A stretch of 64,000 nucleotides of DNA from NCBI RefSeq assembly GCF_030551255.1, contig NZ_CP130630.1, positions 6,119,501 to 6,183,500 on the forward strand, written 5' to 3'. The DNA comes from Streptomyces sp. NL15-2K. GTDB taxonomy: Bacteria; Actinomycetota; Actinomycetes; Streptomycetales; Streptomycetaceae. Shown piece by piece: positions 17,595 through 26,156 of the stretch; position 1 is the first letter of the stretch; the number at the start of each line of letters is the position of its first letter. The translations under genes were made by a program, and so were the position numbers. The notes beneath the pieces were generated by a model that did no database searches, was not told the DNA's origin, and saw only the letters and a list, made by a program, of their open reading frames with translations.

Positions 17595-18563
17595 ATGACA
17601 GGTATCAGCGCGGAGGCCGCAGGGGTCGCGGGGGTCGCTCAGCGACTCCGTGACGGAATGGCGAGCGGGGTGCTGTCCTTCCCCCTCACGAACTTCCGGG
17701 ACGACGGCGGCCTCGACCTGGACGCCTACCGGGCCTACCTGGCCGTCCGGTTGGCCACCGCACCCGGCGCGGTGTTCCCGGCCTGCGGGACCGGAGAGTT
17801 CTTCTCGCTGGACGAGGACGAGTACCGGGCGGTCGTGCGGACCACGGTCGAGGTCGCCGACGGACGGTTGCCGGTGGTCGCGGGCATCGGCTACGGCTGG
17901 GCGCAGGCGCTGCGCTTCGCCCGTATCGCGGAGGAAGCCGGCGCCGACGCCGCGCTGGTACTGCCCCACTACCTGGTCGGGGCCCCGCAGGACGGTCTGG
18001 TGGAACAGCTGCGCCGGATCGCCGAAGGCACCCGGCTGCCACTCATCGCGTACCAGCGCGGCCAGGTCGCCTTCACCGCCGACGGCCTGCGCCGGATCGC
18101 GCGGATCCCCACCGTCATCGGCCTGAAGGACGGCCACAGCGACCTCGACCGGCTCCAGCGCCTCACGCTCGCCGCGCCCGACGGCTTCCTCTTCTTCAAC
18201 GGCGCCGCCACCGCCGAGATCCAGGCCCGCGCCTACGCCACGGTCGGCGTCCCCGCCTACTCCTCCGCCGTCCACGCCTTCGCACCCGAGATAGCGAACG
18301 CCTTCTTCACCGCGCTGCGGGACGGGGACGACGCGGGCGTGACCACGCTCCTGCGCGAGTTCTACGTCCCGCTGGTCGAACTACGTGACCGGGTGCCGGG
18401 CTACGCCGTCTCCCTGGTCAAGGCCGCCGCCCGGCTGCGCGGCTTCCCGGTCGGCCCGGTGCGCGCCCCGCTCACCGACCCCGGCCCGGTCGACCTCGCC
18501 GACCTGGAGAAGGTGCTGGACCACGGCCTGAGCCTGGTCGGCACCGTACGACGCCCCGCTTGA
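17595..18563 (+). CDS. kdgD: 5-dehydro-4-deoxyglucarate dehydratase
   Basis: This 322-residue member of the DHDPS/NAL aldolase family converts 5-keto-4-deoxy-D-glucarate to 2-oxoglutarate semialdehyde, water and CO2. Family marks are FPLTNFRDDGGLD near the N terminus, PACGTGEFFSLDEDEY (the substrate carboxylate loop), the active-site Tyr in LIAYQRG (about 152), and the Schiff-base Lys in IGLKDGHSD (about 178). The length is normal. It is the first gene of an operon with a GntP-type permease and glucarate dehydratase, so it catalyses the second step of D-glucarate breakdown. A downstream semialdehyde dehydrogenase is not in the window. Confidence 0.92.
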   Translation: MTGISAEAAGVAGVAQRLRDGMASGVLSFPLTNFRDDGGLDLDAYRAYLAVRLATAPGAVFPACGTGEFFSLDEDEYRAVVRTTVEVADGRLPVVAGIGYGWAQALRFARIAEEAGADAALVLPHYLVGAPQDGLVEQLRRIAEGTRLPLIAYQRGQVAFTADGLRRIARIPTVIGLKDGHSDLDRLQRLTLAAPDGFLFFNGAATAEIQARAYATVGVPAYSSAVHAFAPEIANAFFTALRDGDDAGVTTLLREFYVPLVELRDRVPGYAVSLVKAAARLRGFPVGPVRAPLTDPGPVDLADLEKVLDHGLSLVGTVRRPA

Positions 18564-18579
18564 CGAACCGGGGCGCCTC

Positions 18580-18666
18580 TCGTGCCCGCCCGATGAACCT
18601 CGCGGGTGCGCGTCGTGCCCGCCCGACGAACCCGCGGGTGCGGCGCGTCGTGCCCGCAGGATGACC
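18580..18666 (+). repeat. 33-bp direct repeat between kdgD and the permease gene
   Basis: TCGTGCCCGCCCGAYGAACC followed by CGCGGGTGCG occurs twice in full, at 18580 and 18613, and once in part near 18649. It fills the kdgD-permease gap. It has no obvious hairpin. It may be slippage DNA. Confidence 0.7.
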
Positions 18667-18698
18667 GATGCCCCGGACCGGACCAAAGGGGAACTGCC

Positions 18699-20036
18699 AT
18701 GCCTCTCCTCGTAGTCGGGATCAGCGTTCTGATCCTGCTTCTCCTCATGACCAGGCTGAGGCTCAACGGCTTCGCGGCCCTCCTGCTCGTGGCGGTCGGC
18801 GTCGCACTGGTCCGGGGAATCCCGGTGGCCACCATCCCCGACGTCCTCTCCGAAGGCATCGGGGACCAGATCGGTGACACCATGCTCACCATCGGACTCG
18901 GCGCCATGGTCGGCCGTGTCATGGGCGACTCCGGCGCCGCACAGCGGATAGCCGGCAAGCTCCTCGACGCCTTCGGCCCGCGGTGGGTCCAGGTGGCCAT
19001 GGTGGTCACGGCCATGCTGATCGGCGTGACCATGTTCTACGAGGTCGCTTTCATCATCATCGTGCCGATCGCGTTCACGCTGGTCAGGGTCACCGGAGCG
19101 AAGCTGCTGTGGGTCGGCCTGCCGATGTCCATCGCCCTGTCCACCATGCACAGTTTCCTGCCGCCGCACCCCGGCCCCACCGCCGTCGCCGCGACCTTCC
19201 ACGCCTCCGTCGGGCTGACGCTCTTCTACTGTCTGTTCATCGCCGTGCCCGCCGGCGCGCTCATCGCCCTGACGTGGCCGCGCCTTCCGTTCATCAAGGC
19301 GATGAACCCCTCCATCCCCAAGGGCCTGGTCAGCGACCGCGAGTTCACCGACGAGGAGATGCCGGGACTGGGCTGGTCGCTGTTCGTGGCGCTCTTCCCC
19401 GTGGTGCTGATCGTGGCCGCCGCCGTGACCGACATGGCCACCTCCACCGAGAGCCCGTTCCTGCACTTCGTCGCCTTCATCGGCTCGGCACCGATCGCGC
19501 TGCTGCTGACGCTGTGCCTGGCGGTCTGGGCGTTCGGGCCGCGGATCGGCCGGAGCCTGGAGGACGTCGGCGCCTCCTGCACCTCGGCGGCCCAGGCGAT
19601 GGCGATGATCCTTCTGGTGATCGGCGCCGGCGGGGCCTTCAAGAACGTCCTCGTGGAAGGCGGGATCTCCGACTACATCAAGGACGCCACGGACGGCTGG
19701 TCCATCTCGCCGATCGTCCTTGCCTGGCTCGTCGCCGTCATCCTCCGTATAGCGCTCGGCTCGGCGACGGTCGCCGTCGTCACGGCCTCCGGCGTGGTGC
19801 TGCCGCTCCTGGCGGGCAGCGGGGTCCACCCGGAGATGATGGTGCTGGCCGTCGCCTGCGGTTCCATCGCGTGCTCCCACGTCAACGACCCGGGATTCTG
19901 GCTGTTCAAGGAGTACTTCAACCTCTCCGTCATCGAAGCGATCAAGGTCCGTACCACCTATACGACGGTGCTGGCCGTGCTCGGCCTGGGGGGCGTCCTG
20001 GTGGCCGAGTGGACCCTCGACGTCCTCAGCCTGTAA
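18699..20036 (+). CDS. GntP-family sugar acid:H+ symporter, probable glucarate permease
   Basis: The ATG at 18699 is preceded by AAAGGGGAACT. The 445-residue protein has about 12-13 hydrophobic segments and the GntP-family motif STMHSFLPPHPGPTAVAATF (about residues 147-166). Further family marks are IALGSATVAVVTASGVVLPL and VACGSIACSHVNDPGFWLFK. GntP members import gluconate and related sugar acids. The position between kdgD and gudD argues for glucarate or galactarate as substrate here. Length and topology are normal. It is co-transcribed with kdgD, 135 bp apart with a repeat in the gap. Confidence 0.88.
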   Translation: MPLLVVGISVLILLLLMTRLRLNGFAALLLVAVGVALVRGIPVATIPDVLSEGIGDQIGDTMLTIGLGAMVGRVMGDSGAAQRIAGKLLDAFGPRWVQVAMVVTAMLIGVTMFYEVAFIIIVPIAFTLVRVTGAKLLWVGLPMSIALSTMHSFLPPHPGPTAVAATFHASVGLTLFYCLFIAVPAGALIALTWPRLPFIKAMNPSIPKGLVSDREFTDEEMPGLGWSLFVALFPVVLIVAAAVTDMATSTESPFLHFVAFIGSAPIALLLTLCLAVWAFGPRIGRSLEDVGASCTSAAQAMAMILLVIGAGGAFKNVLVEGGISDYIKDATDGWSISPIVLAWLVAVILRIALGSATVAVVTASGVVLPLLAGSGVHPEMMVLAVACGSIACSHVNDPGFWLFKEYFNLSVIEAIKVRTTYTTVLAVLGLGGVLVAEWTLDVLSL

Positions 20037-20072
20037 CTCGACTCATCCATGACACAAAGGACTTGGACCATC

Positions 20073-21404
20073 ATGAGCAGTCAGCCGACCGTCACCGCGT
20101 TCGCCGTCTATCCCGTCGCCGGCCGGGACAGCATGGAACTGAACCTCTCCGGCGCGCACGGCCCCTACTTCACCCGCAACGTCGTCGTCCTCACCGACTC
20201 CGAGGGACGTACCGGGCTGGGGGAGGTGCCCGGCGGGGAGAAGATCACGCAGACGCTCCGCGACGCCGAACCCCTCGTCCTCGGTGCGAAGGTGGGTGAC
20301 TACAAGCGAGTCCTGCGCGAGATCGGCGACCGGTTCGCCGACCGCGACGCAGGCGGACGGGGCGCCCAGACCTTCGACCTGCGGACCACCGTCCACACGG
20401 TCACCGCCGTCGAGTCGGCGCTGCTCGACCTCCTCGGGCAGCACCTCGACGTGCCCGTCGCCGCGCTCCTGGGCGACGGCCAACAGCGGGACTCCGTACG
20501 GGTACTGGGCTACCTGTTCTACGTCGGCGACCCGGACCGGACCGACCTGGAGTACGTCCGCGAACCCGACTCGCCTGTGGAGTGGTACCGGCTCCGGCAC
20601 GAGGAGGCACTGTCGCCGGAGGCGATCGTCCGTCAGGCCGAGGCGGCCTACGACCTCTACGGGTTCCGGGACTTCAAGCTCAAGGGGGGCGTACTGGAGG
20701 GTGCCGAGGAGGTGGCGGCCGTACGCGCCCTCAAGGACCGCTTCCCCGAGGCCCGGATCACCCTCGACCCGAACGGCGCGTGGTCACTGCGCGAGGCGGT
20801 CGAGCTGTGCCGGCCCCTGGTCGGCACGCTCGCCTACGCCGAGGACCCCTGCGGAGCCGAAGGCGGCTACTCCGGACGGGAGATCCTCGCCGAGTTCCGC
20901 CGCGCCACCGGCCTCCCCACCGCGACCAACATGATCGCCACCGACTGGCGCCAGATGACCCACGCCCTGGCCCTCCAGTCGGTCTCCATCCCGCTGGCCG
21001 ACCCCCACTTCTGGACCATGCAGGGCTCTGTGCGCGTGGCGCAGCTGTGCAACGCGATGGGCCTGACCTGGGGCTGCCACTCCAACAACCACTTCGACAT
21101 CTCCCTGGCCATGGTGACCCACTGCGGCGCCGCGGCCCCGGGCGAGTACAACGCCCTGGACACCCACTGGATCTGGCAGGAAGGGCTGGAACGGCTCACC
21201 ACCGCCCCACCGCGCATCGTCGGGGGCGAGATCGCCGTCCCGGACGGCCCGGGGCTGGGCGTCCGCCTCGACATGGACCGGCTCCTCGCGGCCCACGACC
21301 TCTATCGGGAGAAGGCGCTGGGGGCACGCGACGATGCCGTCACCATGCAACACCTCATCCCCGGCTGGGAGTTCGACAGCAAGCGGCCCTGCCTGGTGCG
21401 CTAG
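20073..21404 (+). CDS. gudD: glucarate dehydratase
   Basis: The ATG at 20073 sits 11 bp after AAAGGA and gives 443 residues; an in-frame ATG at 20049 is a less likely start. It is an enolase-superfamily enzyme. The N-terminal cap contains [20 protein letters not shown]. The barrel has the catalytic KxK region [10 protein letters not shown], metal ligands in [11 protein letters not shown] and [16 protein letters not shown], and the catalytic His in [14 protein letters not shown]. It removes water from D-glucarate (and often L-idarate) to give 5-keto-4-deoxyglucarate, the substrate of kdgD. It is the last gene of the operon. Confidence 0.93.
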   Translation: MSSQPTVTAFAVYPVAGRDSMELNLSGAHGPYFTRNVVVLTDSEGRTGLGEVPGGEKITQTLRDAEPLVLGAKVGDYKRVLREIGDRFADRDAGGRGAQTFDLRTTVHTVTAVESALLDLLGQHLDVPVAALLGDGQQRDSVRVLGYLFYVGDPDRTDLEYVREPDSPVEWYRLRHEEALSPEAIVRQAEAAYDLYGFRDFKLKGGVLEGAEEVAAVRALKDRFPEARITLDPNGAWSLREAVELCRPLVGTLAYAEDPCGAEGGYSGREILAEFRRATGLPTATNMIATDWRQMTHALALQSVSIPLADPHFWTMQGSVRVAQLCNAMGLTWGCHSNNHFDISLAMVTHCGAAAPGEYNALDTHWIWQEGLERLTTAPPRIVGGEIAVPDGPGLGVRLDMDRLLAAHDLYREKALGARDDAVTMQHLIPGWEFDSKRPCLVR

Positions 21405-21432
21405 CCGACTGATCGGGCTCCCTGGGGGTCTG

Positions 21433-22017
21433 TCACGTGTTCGGCAGCCAGGGGGCGAGTGCGGTGTCGACCTCGCCTGTGACGGTGTCCTTGTCGAGCC
21501 GTTCGCCGAGCATGGAGCGCCGGAAGAACAAGGGCCCGATGATGCGGGAGATGAGTTCCCTGGCGTGTGCCTGGACGCCGGTGCGCAGTTCGCCGCGTTG
21601 CACGGCGGCCGTGAGCGCCTCCGTGAAGTGCTGGTCCTCCCGGCCGAACATGTCCTCGCGGATGCGCCGTGCGTCCTCGTCGCGCTCGGCCCGTTCGATG
21701 ACGGTGGCGATGACCGATGCGGAGACGGGTCGGTTGAGCCAGTCGGTCTGCCGTTGGAGCTGGGTGACCAGTTGGTCGCGGACGGGGCTGTTGTCGAAGG
21801 TGAGCAGGGGGCGGACGTCGTTGGCGAGTGCGTCGATGAGGAGGGTCTGCTGGTCGGGCCAGTGTCGGTAGACGGTGGCGCGGCCGATTCCGGCCCGTTG
21901 GGCGACGGTGGCGTGGGTGACGTTTTCGGGGCCGCCTTCGACGAGGAGTTCGGTGGCGGCGGCCAGGGCGGCGGCGCGGCTGCGCAGGGCGCGGGGGTCC
22001 TGGTGGGTTCGGGGCAT
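21433..22017 (-). CDS. TetR-family regulator, copy 1 of a tandem duplicate
   Basis: The 194-residue protein starts at MPRTHQDPRALR. Its helix-turn-helix reads HATVAQRAGIGRATVYRHWP. Its DNA-binding half is virtually identical, at both DNA and protein level, to copy 2 at 22844-23428, while the ligand-binding halves differ moderately (SMLGERLDKDTVTGEVDTAL versus FLIGVHLDKDLVVSLVDAAL). It is divergent from the glycine-rich protein gene at 22168, over a shared operator region. It probably represses itself and that gene. The whole regulator-plus-target unit is duplicated in tandem. Confidence 0.88.
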   Translation of the reverse strand: MPRTHQDPRALRSRAAALAAATELLVEGGPENVTHATVAQRAGIGRATVYRHWPDQQTLLIDALANDVRPLLTFDNSPVRDQLVTQLQRQTDWLNRPVSASVIATVIERAERDEDARRIREDMFGREDQHFTEALTAAVQRGELRTGVQAHARELISRIIGPLFFRRSMLGERLDKDTVTGEVDTALAPWLPNT

Positions 22018-22044
22018 CTGGTGCACCTCTTCCGGGGAAGCTTC

Positions 22045-22091
22045 TGAGACTGTTTGACTCACACTTCTCTGCGATACATACTGTCTCACAG
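22045..22091. promoter_or_regulatory. candidate TetR operator region, copy 1
   Basis: TGAGACTGTTTGACTCA (22045-22061) is an imperfect palindrome, followed by ATACATACTGTCTCACAG ending at 22091, which repeats the TGAGACxGT half-site in reverse. The same arrangement occurs at 23457-23508 upstream of the second TetR gene. Conservation in both copies while flanking DNA differs supports binding by the TetR proteins. Confidence 0.55.
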
Positions 22092-22167
22092 GTGGTGGGA
22101 AACCCGCCTTCCGATGCGTCAGGCGCAGGTCCGTCGTGGGTCTGCCACAGGCCCGAGGAGACGACTC

Positions 22168-22656
22168 ATGCCCATGAACGAGAACGTCATCACGCTCCGC
22201 TTCACCGACCGCGCCGCCGCCTACCAGGCGCTGGGCGGCCTGAGGAACCTCAGTTCCGCGAACGCCGAGGTTCGCGACGCCGCCCTGATCGACCGTTTTG
22301 AGGACGGCGCGGTGCGCGTCACCGACGGCATCGACGGTGGGGTGGAGTGGAACGCGGCGGCCGACACCCGCAGCCCGCGCTACGGACGGACCACGGCGAC
22401 CCTGGGCACCGGAACGCCGATCGGGGGACGCCACGGCTACCGGCGGGCCACCCGGGCCGACGGCGCCGCCGACGCCTTCCCCGCACAGCCCCCGCCCGAC
22501 GGCGCGGTCATCCTCGCCGAGGTCGGCGAAGTCGATACCGAGACCCTGGACCTGCTGGCGCTGTGGTACGGCGCCGTCCTGGAGCGCCGCCCGGCCGACC
22601 CCGCACGCGGGGCGCCGGAGGCCATGGAGGAGGCGGTCGGCGAGATCGCCGCGTAG
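22168..22656 (+). CDS. DUF1269-like protein, shortened copy
   Basis: The ATG at 22168 follows GAGGAG and gives 162 residues. It resembles the product of 23597-24196 at both ends: ITLRFTDRAAAYQALGGLRN at the start, and AVILAEVGEVDTETLDLLAL with VLERRPADPARGAPEAMEEA at the end. In the middle, the hydrophobic Gly-rich segment of the longer copy is replaced by a polar stretch (DTRSPRYGRTTATLGTGTPI), and the basic tail is absent. The loss of the presumed membrane-inserting hairpin suggests decay or a changed role. The reading frame is open, so it may still be expressed under control of the adjacent TetR gene. Confidence 0.6.
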   Translation: MPMNENVITLRFTDRAAAYQALGGLRNLSSANAEVRDAALIDRFEDGAVRVTDGIDGGVEWNAAADTRSPRYGRTTATLGTGTPIGGRHGYRRATRADGAADAFPAQPPPDGAVILAEVGEVDTETLDLLALWYGAVLERRPADPARGAPEAMEEAVGEIAA

Positions 22657-22705
22657 CAGGGGCGGGCGCCGCAGACCCGGGACGGACACCCCCCCTGTCC
22701 CGGAT

Positions 22706-22738
22706 GGTGAGGGTGGGCCGACCAGGTCCACCCTCACC
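22706..22738 (+). terminator. hairpin terminator after the shortened DUF1269-like gene
   Basis: GGTGAGGGTGG at 22706-22716 pairs with CCACCCTCACC at 22728-22738 across an 11-base loop. It lies 50 bp after the stop. No U-run follows, as usual in Streptomyces. Confidence 0.65.
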
Positions 22739-22769
22739 GCTTTGAGCCGTGAGGGCGAAGGTGCGCCGT

Positions 22770-22842
22770 CCGGCACCGGATCGCGTCGGACGGCACCGGA
22801 CAGCACCGGACAGCATCGGACGGCACCGGACCCCGTCGGACG
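22770..22842. repeat. short GC-rich tandem repeats (GGCACCGGA / CGTCGGAC)
   Basis: Several 10-11 bp units of GGCACCGGAC or GCATCGGACG type fill the space between the terminator and the end of the second TetR gene. No function is seen. Confidence 0.6.
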
Positions 22843-22843
22843 G

Positions 22844-23428
22844 TCACGCGTTCGGGAGCCAGGGTGCGAGCGCGGCGTCGACCAGGCTGACCACCAGGTC
22901 TTTGTCGAGGTGTACGCCGATCAGGAAGCGTTGGAAGAGCAGGGGGCCGACGATGTGGGCGATGAGATCTCTGGCGTGCTCCTGAACCCCGGGGCGCAGT
23001 TCACCGCGTTCGACGGCGGTGGCGAGCGCGCGGGTGAAGCCCTCGTCGGCCTGGCCGAAGATCTCCTCGCGGATGCGCCGTGCGCCCTCGTCCCGCTCCG
23101 CCCGCTGAATGATCGTGATGAGGACCGACACGGCGGCCGGTTGGTTGAATCGATGGATCATCTGTTCCAGCTGGGTCATCAGTTGGTCGCGGACAGGGCT
23201 GTCGTCGAAGGTGAGCAGGGGGCGGACGTCGTTGGCGAGTGCGTCGATGAGGAGGGTCTGCTGGTCGGGCCAGTGTCGGTAGACGGTGGCGCGGCCGATT
23301 CCGGCCCGTTGGGCGACGGTGGCGTGGGTGACGTTTTCGGGGCCGCCTTCGACGAGGAGTTCGGTGGCGGCGGCCAGGGCGGCGGCGCGGCTGCGCAGGG
23401 CGCGGGGGTCGTCGTTGGGCCGGGGCAT
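22844..23428 (-). CDS. TetR-family regulator, copy 2 of a tandem duplicate
   Basis: This 194-residue protein starts at MPRPNDDPRALR, the same length as copy 1. The helix-turn-helix half (AAATELLVEGGPENVTHATV and on through VYRHWPDQQTLLIDALANDV) is essentially identical to copy 1, including at the nucleotide level (for example 23286-23400 versus 21872-21986). That implies recent duplication or gene conversion. The ligand-binding half carries ERDEGARRIREEIFGQADEG and LLFQRFLIGVHLDKDLVV. It is divergent from the gene at 23597. With identical recognition helices, the two regulators should see the same operators, so cross-regulation of both units is likely. Confidence 0.88.
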   Translation of the reverse strand: MPRPNDDPRALRSRAAALAAATELLVEGGPENVTHATVAQRAGIGRATVYRHWPDQQTLLIDALANDVRPLLTFDDSPVRDQLMTQLEQMIHRFNQPAAVSVLITIIQRAERDEGARRIREEIFGQADEGFTRALATAVERGELRPGVQEHARDLIAHIVGPLLFQRFLIGVHLDKDLVVSLVDAALAPWLPNA

Positions 23429-23456
23429 CTGGGCACCTTTTTCTCTCGTGGCAATC

Positions 23457-23508
23457 TGTGAGACGTATTGACTCACAACCCTTCTTCGATACATACTGTC
23501 TCACAGAT
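23457..23508. promoter_or_regulatory. candidate TetR operator region, copy 2
   Basis: TGTGAGACGTATTGACTCACA (core TGAGAC...CTCA, 23459-23475) and GATACATACTGTCTCACAG (23489-23507) repeat the layout seen at 22045-22091. The sites lie between the divergent TetR and DUF1269-like genes. Confidence 0.55.
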
Positions 23509-23596
23509 GAGGGTGGAAGTCCCGCCGAAGCCGGCACCGCGGCTTCCACTGTCAGACACATTGCCCGTTGCGGGTCTGTCGACCGAGGGAGAGATC

Positions 23597-24196
23597 ATGT
23601 CTACTAACGAGAACGCCGTCGCCCTGCGTTTCGCCGATCGTGCCGCCGCCTACCAGGCGCTCAGTGACCTGAAGCACCTCAGCCCGGCCACGACCGAGGT
23701 CCGTGCCGCCGTCCTGATCGAGCGCCTGGAGGACGGCACGGTGCGTTTCCCCGAGGGATTGGACACCGAGGAGGGGAGGAGCACCGCGGTCGGCGGGCTG
23801 GTCGGCTCGATGGTCGGCATCCTCGGCGGCCCTCTCGGCATCCTGATGGGCTGGGGCGTCGGCGCGCTGATCGGTGGAGGCCGCGACTACAAGCGGGCCG
23901 AACAGGCCACCACCGCCGTCGGCGCCTTCGTCCAGCACGTCCCGCCGAGCGGCACGGCCATCCTGACCGAGGTCGTGGAGAGTGACACCCAGGCCCTGGA
24001 CCTGCTGGCCCTGCGCTACGACGCCGTCCTGGAGCGCCGTCCTGCCGACTCCGTCCGCGCCGAGCTGAAGGCCATGGAAGAGGCCGCCGAGCGGGCCAGG
24101 AAGGACCGGGTGAAGCAGGAGCGGGAACTCAAGCGTGCCGAGCGGAAGGCGAAGCACGACGCCGCCGCGACGCCCAAGCAGGAGGTCACCGGGTAA
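23597..24196 (+). CDS. DUF1269-like glycine-rich membrane-associated protein
   Basis: The ATG at 23597 follows GAGGGAGAG and gives 199 residues. It has an alpha/beta N-terminal part (VALRFADRAAAYQALSDLKH, TVRFPEGLDTEEGRS). A hydrophobic Gly-rich stretch of about 30 residues follows (VGGLVGSMVGILGGPLGILM, GWGVGALIGGG), typical of DUF1269-like proteins. Then come a second alpha/beta part (GTAILTEVVESDTQALDLLA) and a strongly basic and acidic helical tail (ERARKDRVKQERELKRAERK). The function is not known; such proteins are often linked to stress and membrane association. It is probably controlled by the divergent TetR gene. Confidence 0.65.
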   Translation: MSTNENAVALRFADRAAAYQALSDLKHLSPATTEVRAAVLIERLEDGTVRFPEGLDTEEGRSTAVGGLVGSMVGILGGPLGILMGWGVGALIGGGRDYKRAEQATTAVGAFVQHVPPSGTAILTEVVESDTQALDLLALRYDAVLERRPADSVRAELKAMEEAAERARKDRVKQERELKRAERKAKHDAAATPKQEVTG

Positions 24197-24243
24197 CCGG
24201 GACCGGCCCATGGACGCGGGGCAACTCCCCCTCTGCCCCGCCT

Positions 24244-24278
24244 GGTGAGGGCGGGCCGCCCCCCGGCCCGCCCTCACC
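24244..24278 (+). terminator. strong hairpin terminator
   Basis: GGTGAGGGCGGGCCG (24244-24258) and its exact complement (24264-24278) form a 15-bp stem with a 5-base loop, 48 bp after the stop at 24196. It closes the duplicated TetR/DUF1269 region. Confidence 0.8.
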
Positions 24279-24485
24279 ACCTTCACAGCTACATGGCTCC
24301 CGCTTGATCGGTGTGCTCCTTTTTCAGCCAGCCCTGATCCGCATACTCCGGCTGCCAGTGCCCGGAACGGGGATCCAGAGTGCCGCACCGCAACCGAAGT
24401 GGCCGAAAATGTGTCTCTGGACGCGTGGTCCGAAGCTCCGGGGGGTCGTGGGCTTCCGGCAGCACTGCGGCCTTGGGGGGCTGGA

Positions 24486-26156
24486 ATGAACACATGGGCT
24501 GTGCCCGGATACACGGAGTCACTGGAGCTCGGATCAGGGGCAAGCGGGCGGGTCGTCCTCGCCGTGCACGAGGAGACCGGCGTTCCGGTCGCGGTGAAGT
24601 ACCTCAGCGAGTCACTGCGCACCAGGCCGGGCTTCGTACGCGATTTCAGGGCGGAGGCGCGGCTGCTCGGCGGACTGGAGAGCCCGTACGTCACCGGGTT
24701 GTACGAGTACGTCGAGAGCCCGGACGGCGCGGCCATCGTGATGGAGCTGGTGGACGGTGTCTCCCTGCGGACCCTGCTGACCAGGCAGGGCCCACTCGAT
24801 CCCGAGGCCGCACTCGTAATCCTCAAGGGGTCGCTGCTCGGCCTGGCCGACGCGCACCGCATCGGCGTCGTCCACCGTGACTACAAGCCGGCGAACGTCC
24901 TGGTCCTGCCGGACGGATCGTCCAAGCTCGTCGACTTCGGTATAGCGGTCGACGTCGGCACCAGCGTCGGCGTGGCGGGAACTCCCGCCTACATGGCCCC
25001 GGAGCAGTGGACCGGCGCGCCCGCCTCTCCGGCCGCCGACGTGTACGCCGCCACGGCCACGTTCTTCGAGTGCCTGACGGGCCACAAGCCGTACTCGGGC
25101 GGCAATATCGCCGAACTCGCGCTGCAGCACGTCGATGCGCCCGTCCCTGCCGAGGAGGCCCCCGAGGCGGTGCGGGAGCTGGTGCGGCGCGGTCTGGCCA
25201 AGGACCCGCGGGAACGGCCCACACACGCCGAGGCGTTCGTCGCGGAACTGGAGACGGCCGCCGGCGCCGCCTACGGGCCCCACTGGGAGGAACGCGGCCG
25301 CGGCAGGCTCGCCGCGCTGGTGGCCCTGCTGCCGCTGCTGCTGCCCTCGGCCCGTAGCGCCCCGCGGACCACCACGGACACCGCGCGCACGGTGCTGAGC
25401 GGGGGACCGGGCCACGGCTGGGCGCAGTCGTGGCGGCCCGGACGGCCAGGGATGCTGGTGTCCGGTGCGGCCGTGCTGCTGGGCGTCTTCCTGACCTACG
25501 GCATCCAGCACACGCCGGGAGCGGCTCCGCGGCAGACGGCGCAGGCCCTGGCCACCACCAGTGCCCAGCCCGGTGTGGAGCCGGGAGGGCCCGCCGATCC
25601 GACCGCGACGGCCCACTCCTCCCCGCCGCCCCCGACGTCCACCGTGTCACCCGGCCCGTCGACCTCGGCCCCGTCCACCACGGACCCGGCGACCGCCGGC
25701 ATCGGCGAACCCGGCACCGGCGAACCCTCGGCGTCCGCCACCACGGCTCCGGCCCCGGAGACGACGACGCCCGGCGGGGTGACCACCGAGCCGACGCCGA
25801 CGACCGCTTCCCCCAGCTCGCCGACCGCTCCCGCCGTCAAGGACGTCGCGGTGTCGGGCTTCCGGCAGACGGGTGCGACGACCGCCACGGCAACGATCGA
25901 CATCACCACGGACGGCACCGGGCCGCTCTCCCTCACCGTCTCGTGGTTCACGGGCGACACCGGAGGACAGCTCGGCACCCCGGACGGTACGGCCCAGACG
26001 TTCGAGCGCAGCGGCGCCACCCAGTACACGCTCACCGTCGACCACACCTTCCAGGGCAACGGCTGTTACTGGGGGGTGCAGGCCACGACCACACCGGCCT
26101 CCGCCGACGGCGGCGCCTCGCAGCAGCTTCTGACCAGGCGGTGCAACATCCGATGA
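24486..26156 (+). CDS. receptor-type Ser/Thr protein kinase with extracellular C-terminal domain
   Basis: The ATG at 24486 (after GGGGGGCTGGA) gives 556 residues. The kinase domain spans about 10-275, with ELGSGASGRVVLAVH, the ATP-binding Lys in VAVKYL, catalytic VHRDYKPANVLVL (near 130), LVDFGIA and YMAPEQWTG. After a linker comes one membrane helix, GMLVSGAAVLLGVFLTYGI (about 322-341). A Pro/Thr/Ser-rich stretch of about 110 residues follows, then a beta-rich domain of about 100 residues ending GNGCYWGVQATTTP and RRCNIR with two Cys. The outside domain is a probable ligand sensor. The next gene overlaps by 4 bp and carries a related extracellular domain. Confidence 0.85.
   Translation: MNTWAVPGYTESLELGSGASGRVVLAVHEETGVPVAVKYLSESLRTRPGFVRDFRAEARLLGGLESPYVTGLYEYVESPDGAAIVMELVDGVSLRTLLTRQGPLDPEAALVILKGSLLGLADAHRIGVVHRDYKPANVLVLPDGSSKLVDFGIAVDVGTSVGVAGTPAYMAPEQWTGAPASPAADVYAATATFFECLTGHKPYSGGNIAELALQHVDAPVPAEEAPEAVRELVRRGLAKDPRERPTHAEAFVAELETAAGAAYGPHWEERGRGRLAALVALLPLLLPSARSAPRTTTDTARTVLSGGPGHGWAQSWRPGRPGMLVSGAAVLLGVFLTYGIQHTPGAAPRQTAQALATTSAQPGVEPGGPADPTATAHSSPPPPTSTVSPGPSTSAPSTTDPATAGIGEPGTGEPSASATTAPAPETTTPGGVTTEPTPTTASPSSPTAPAVKDVAVSGFRQTGATTATATIDITTDGTGPLSLTVSWFTGDTGGQLGTPDGTAQTFERSGATQYTLTVDHTFQGNGCYWGVQATTTPASADGGASQQLLTRRCNIR

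Noticed and set aside
18381..19880. Long minus-strand frame opposite the GntP permease
   Set aside because: His/Asp/Gly-rich shadow without motifs; the plus strand encodes a clear permease.
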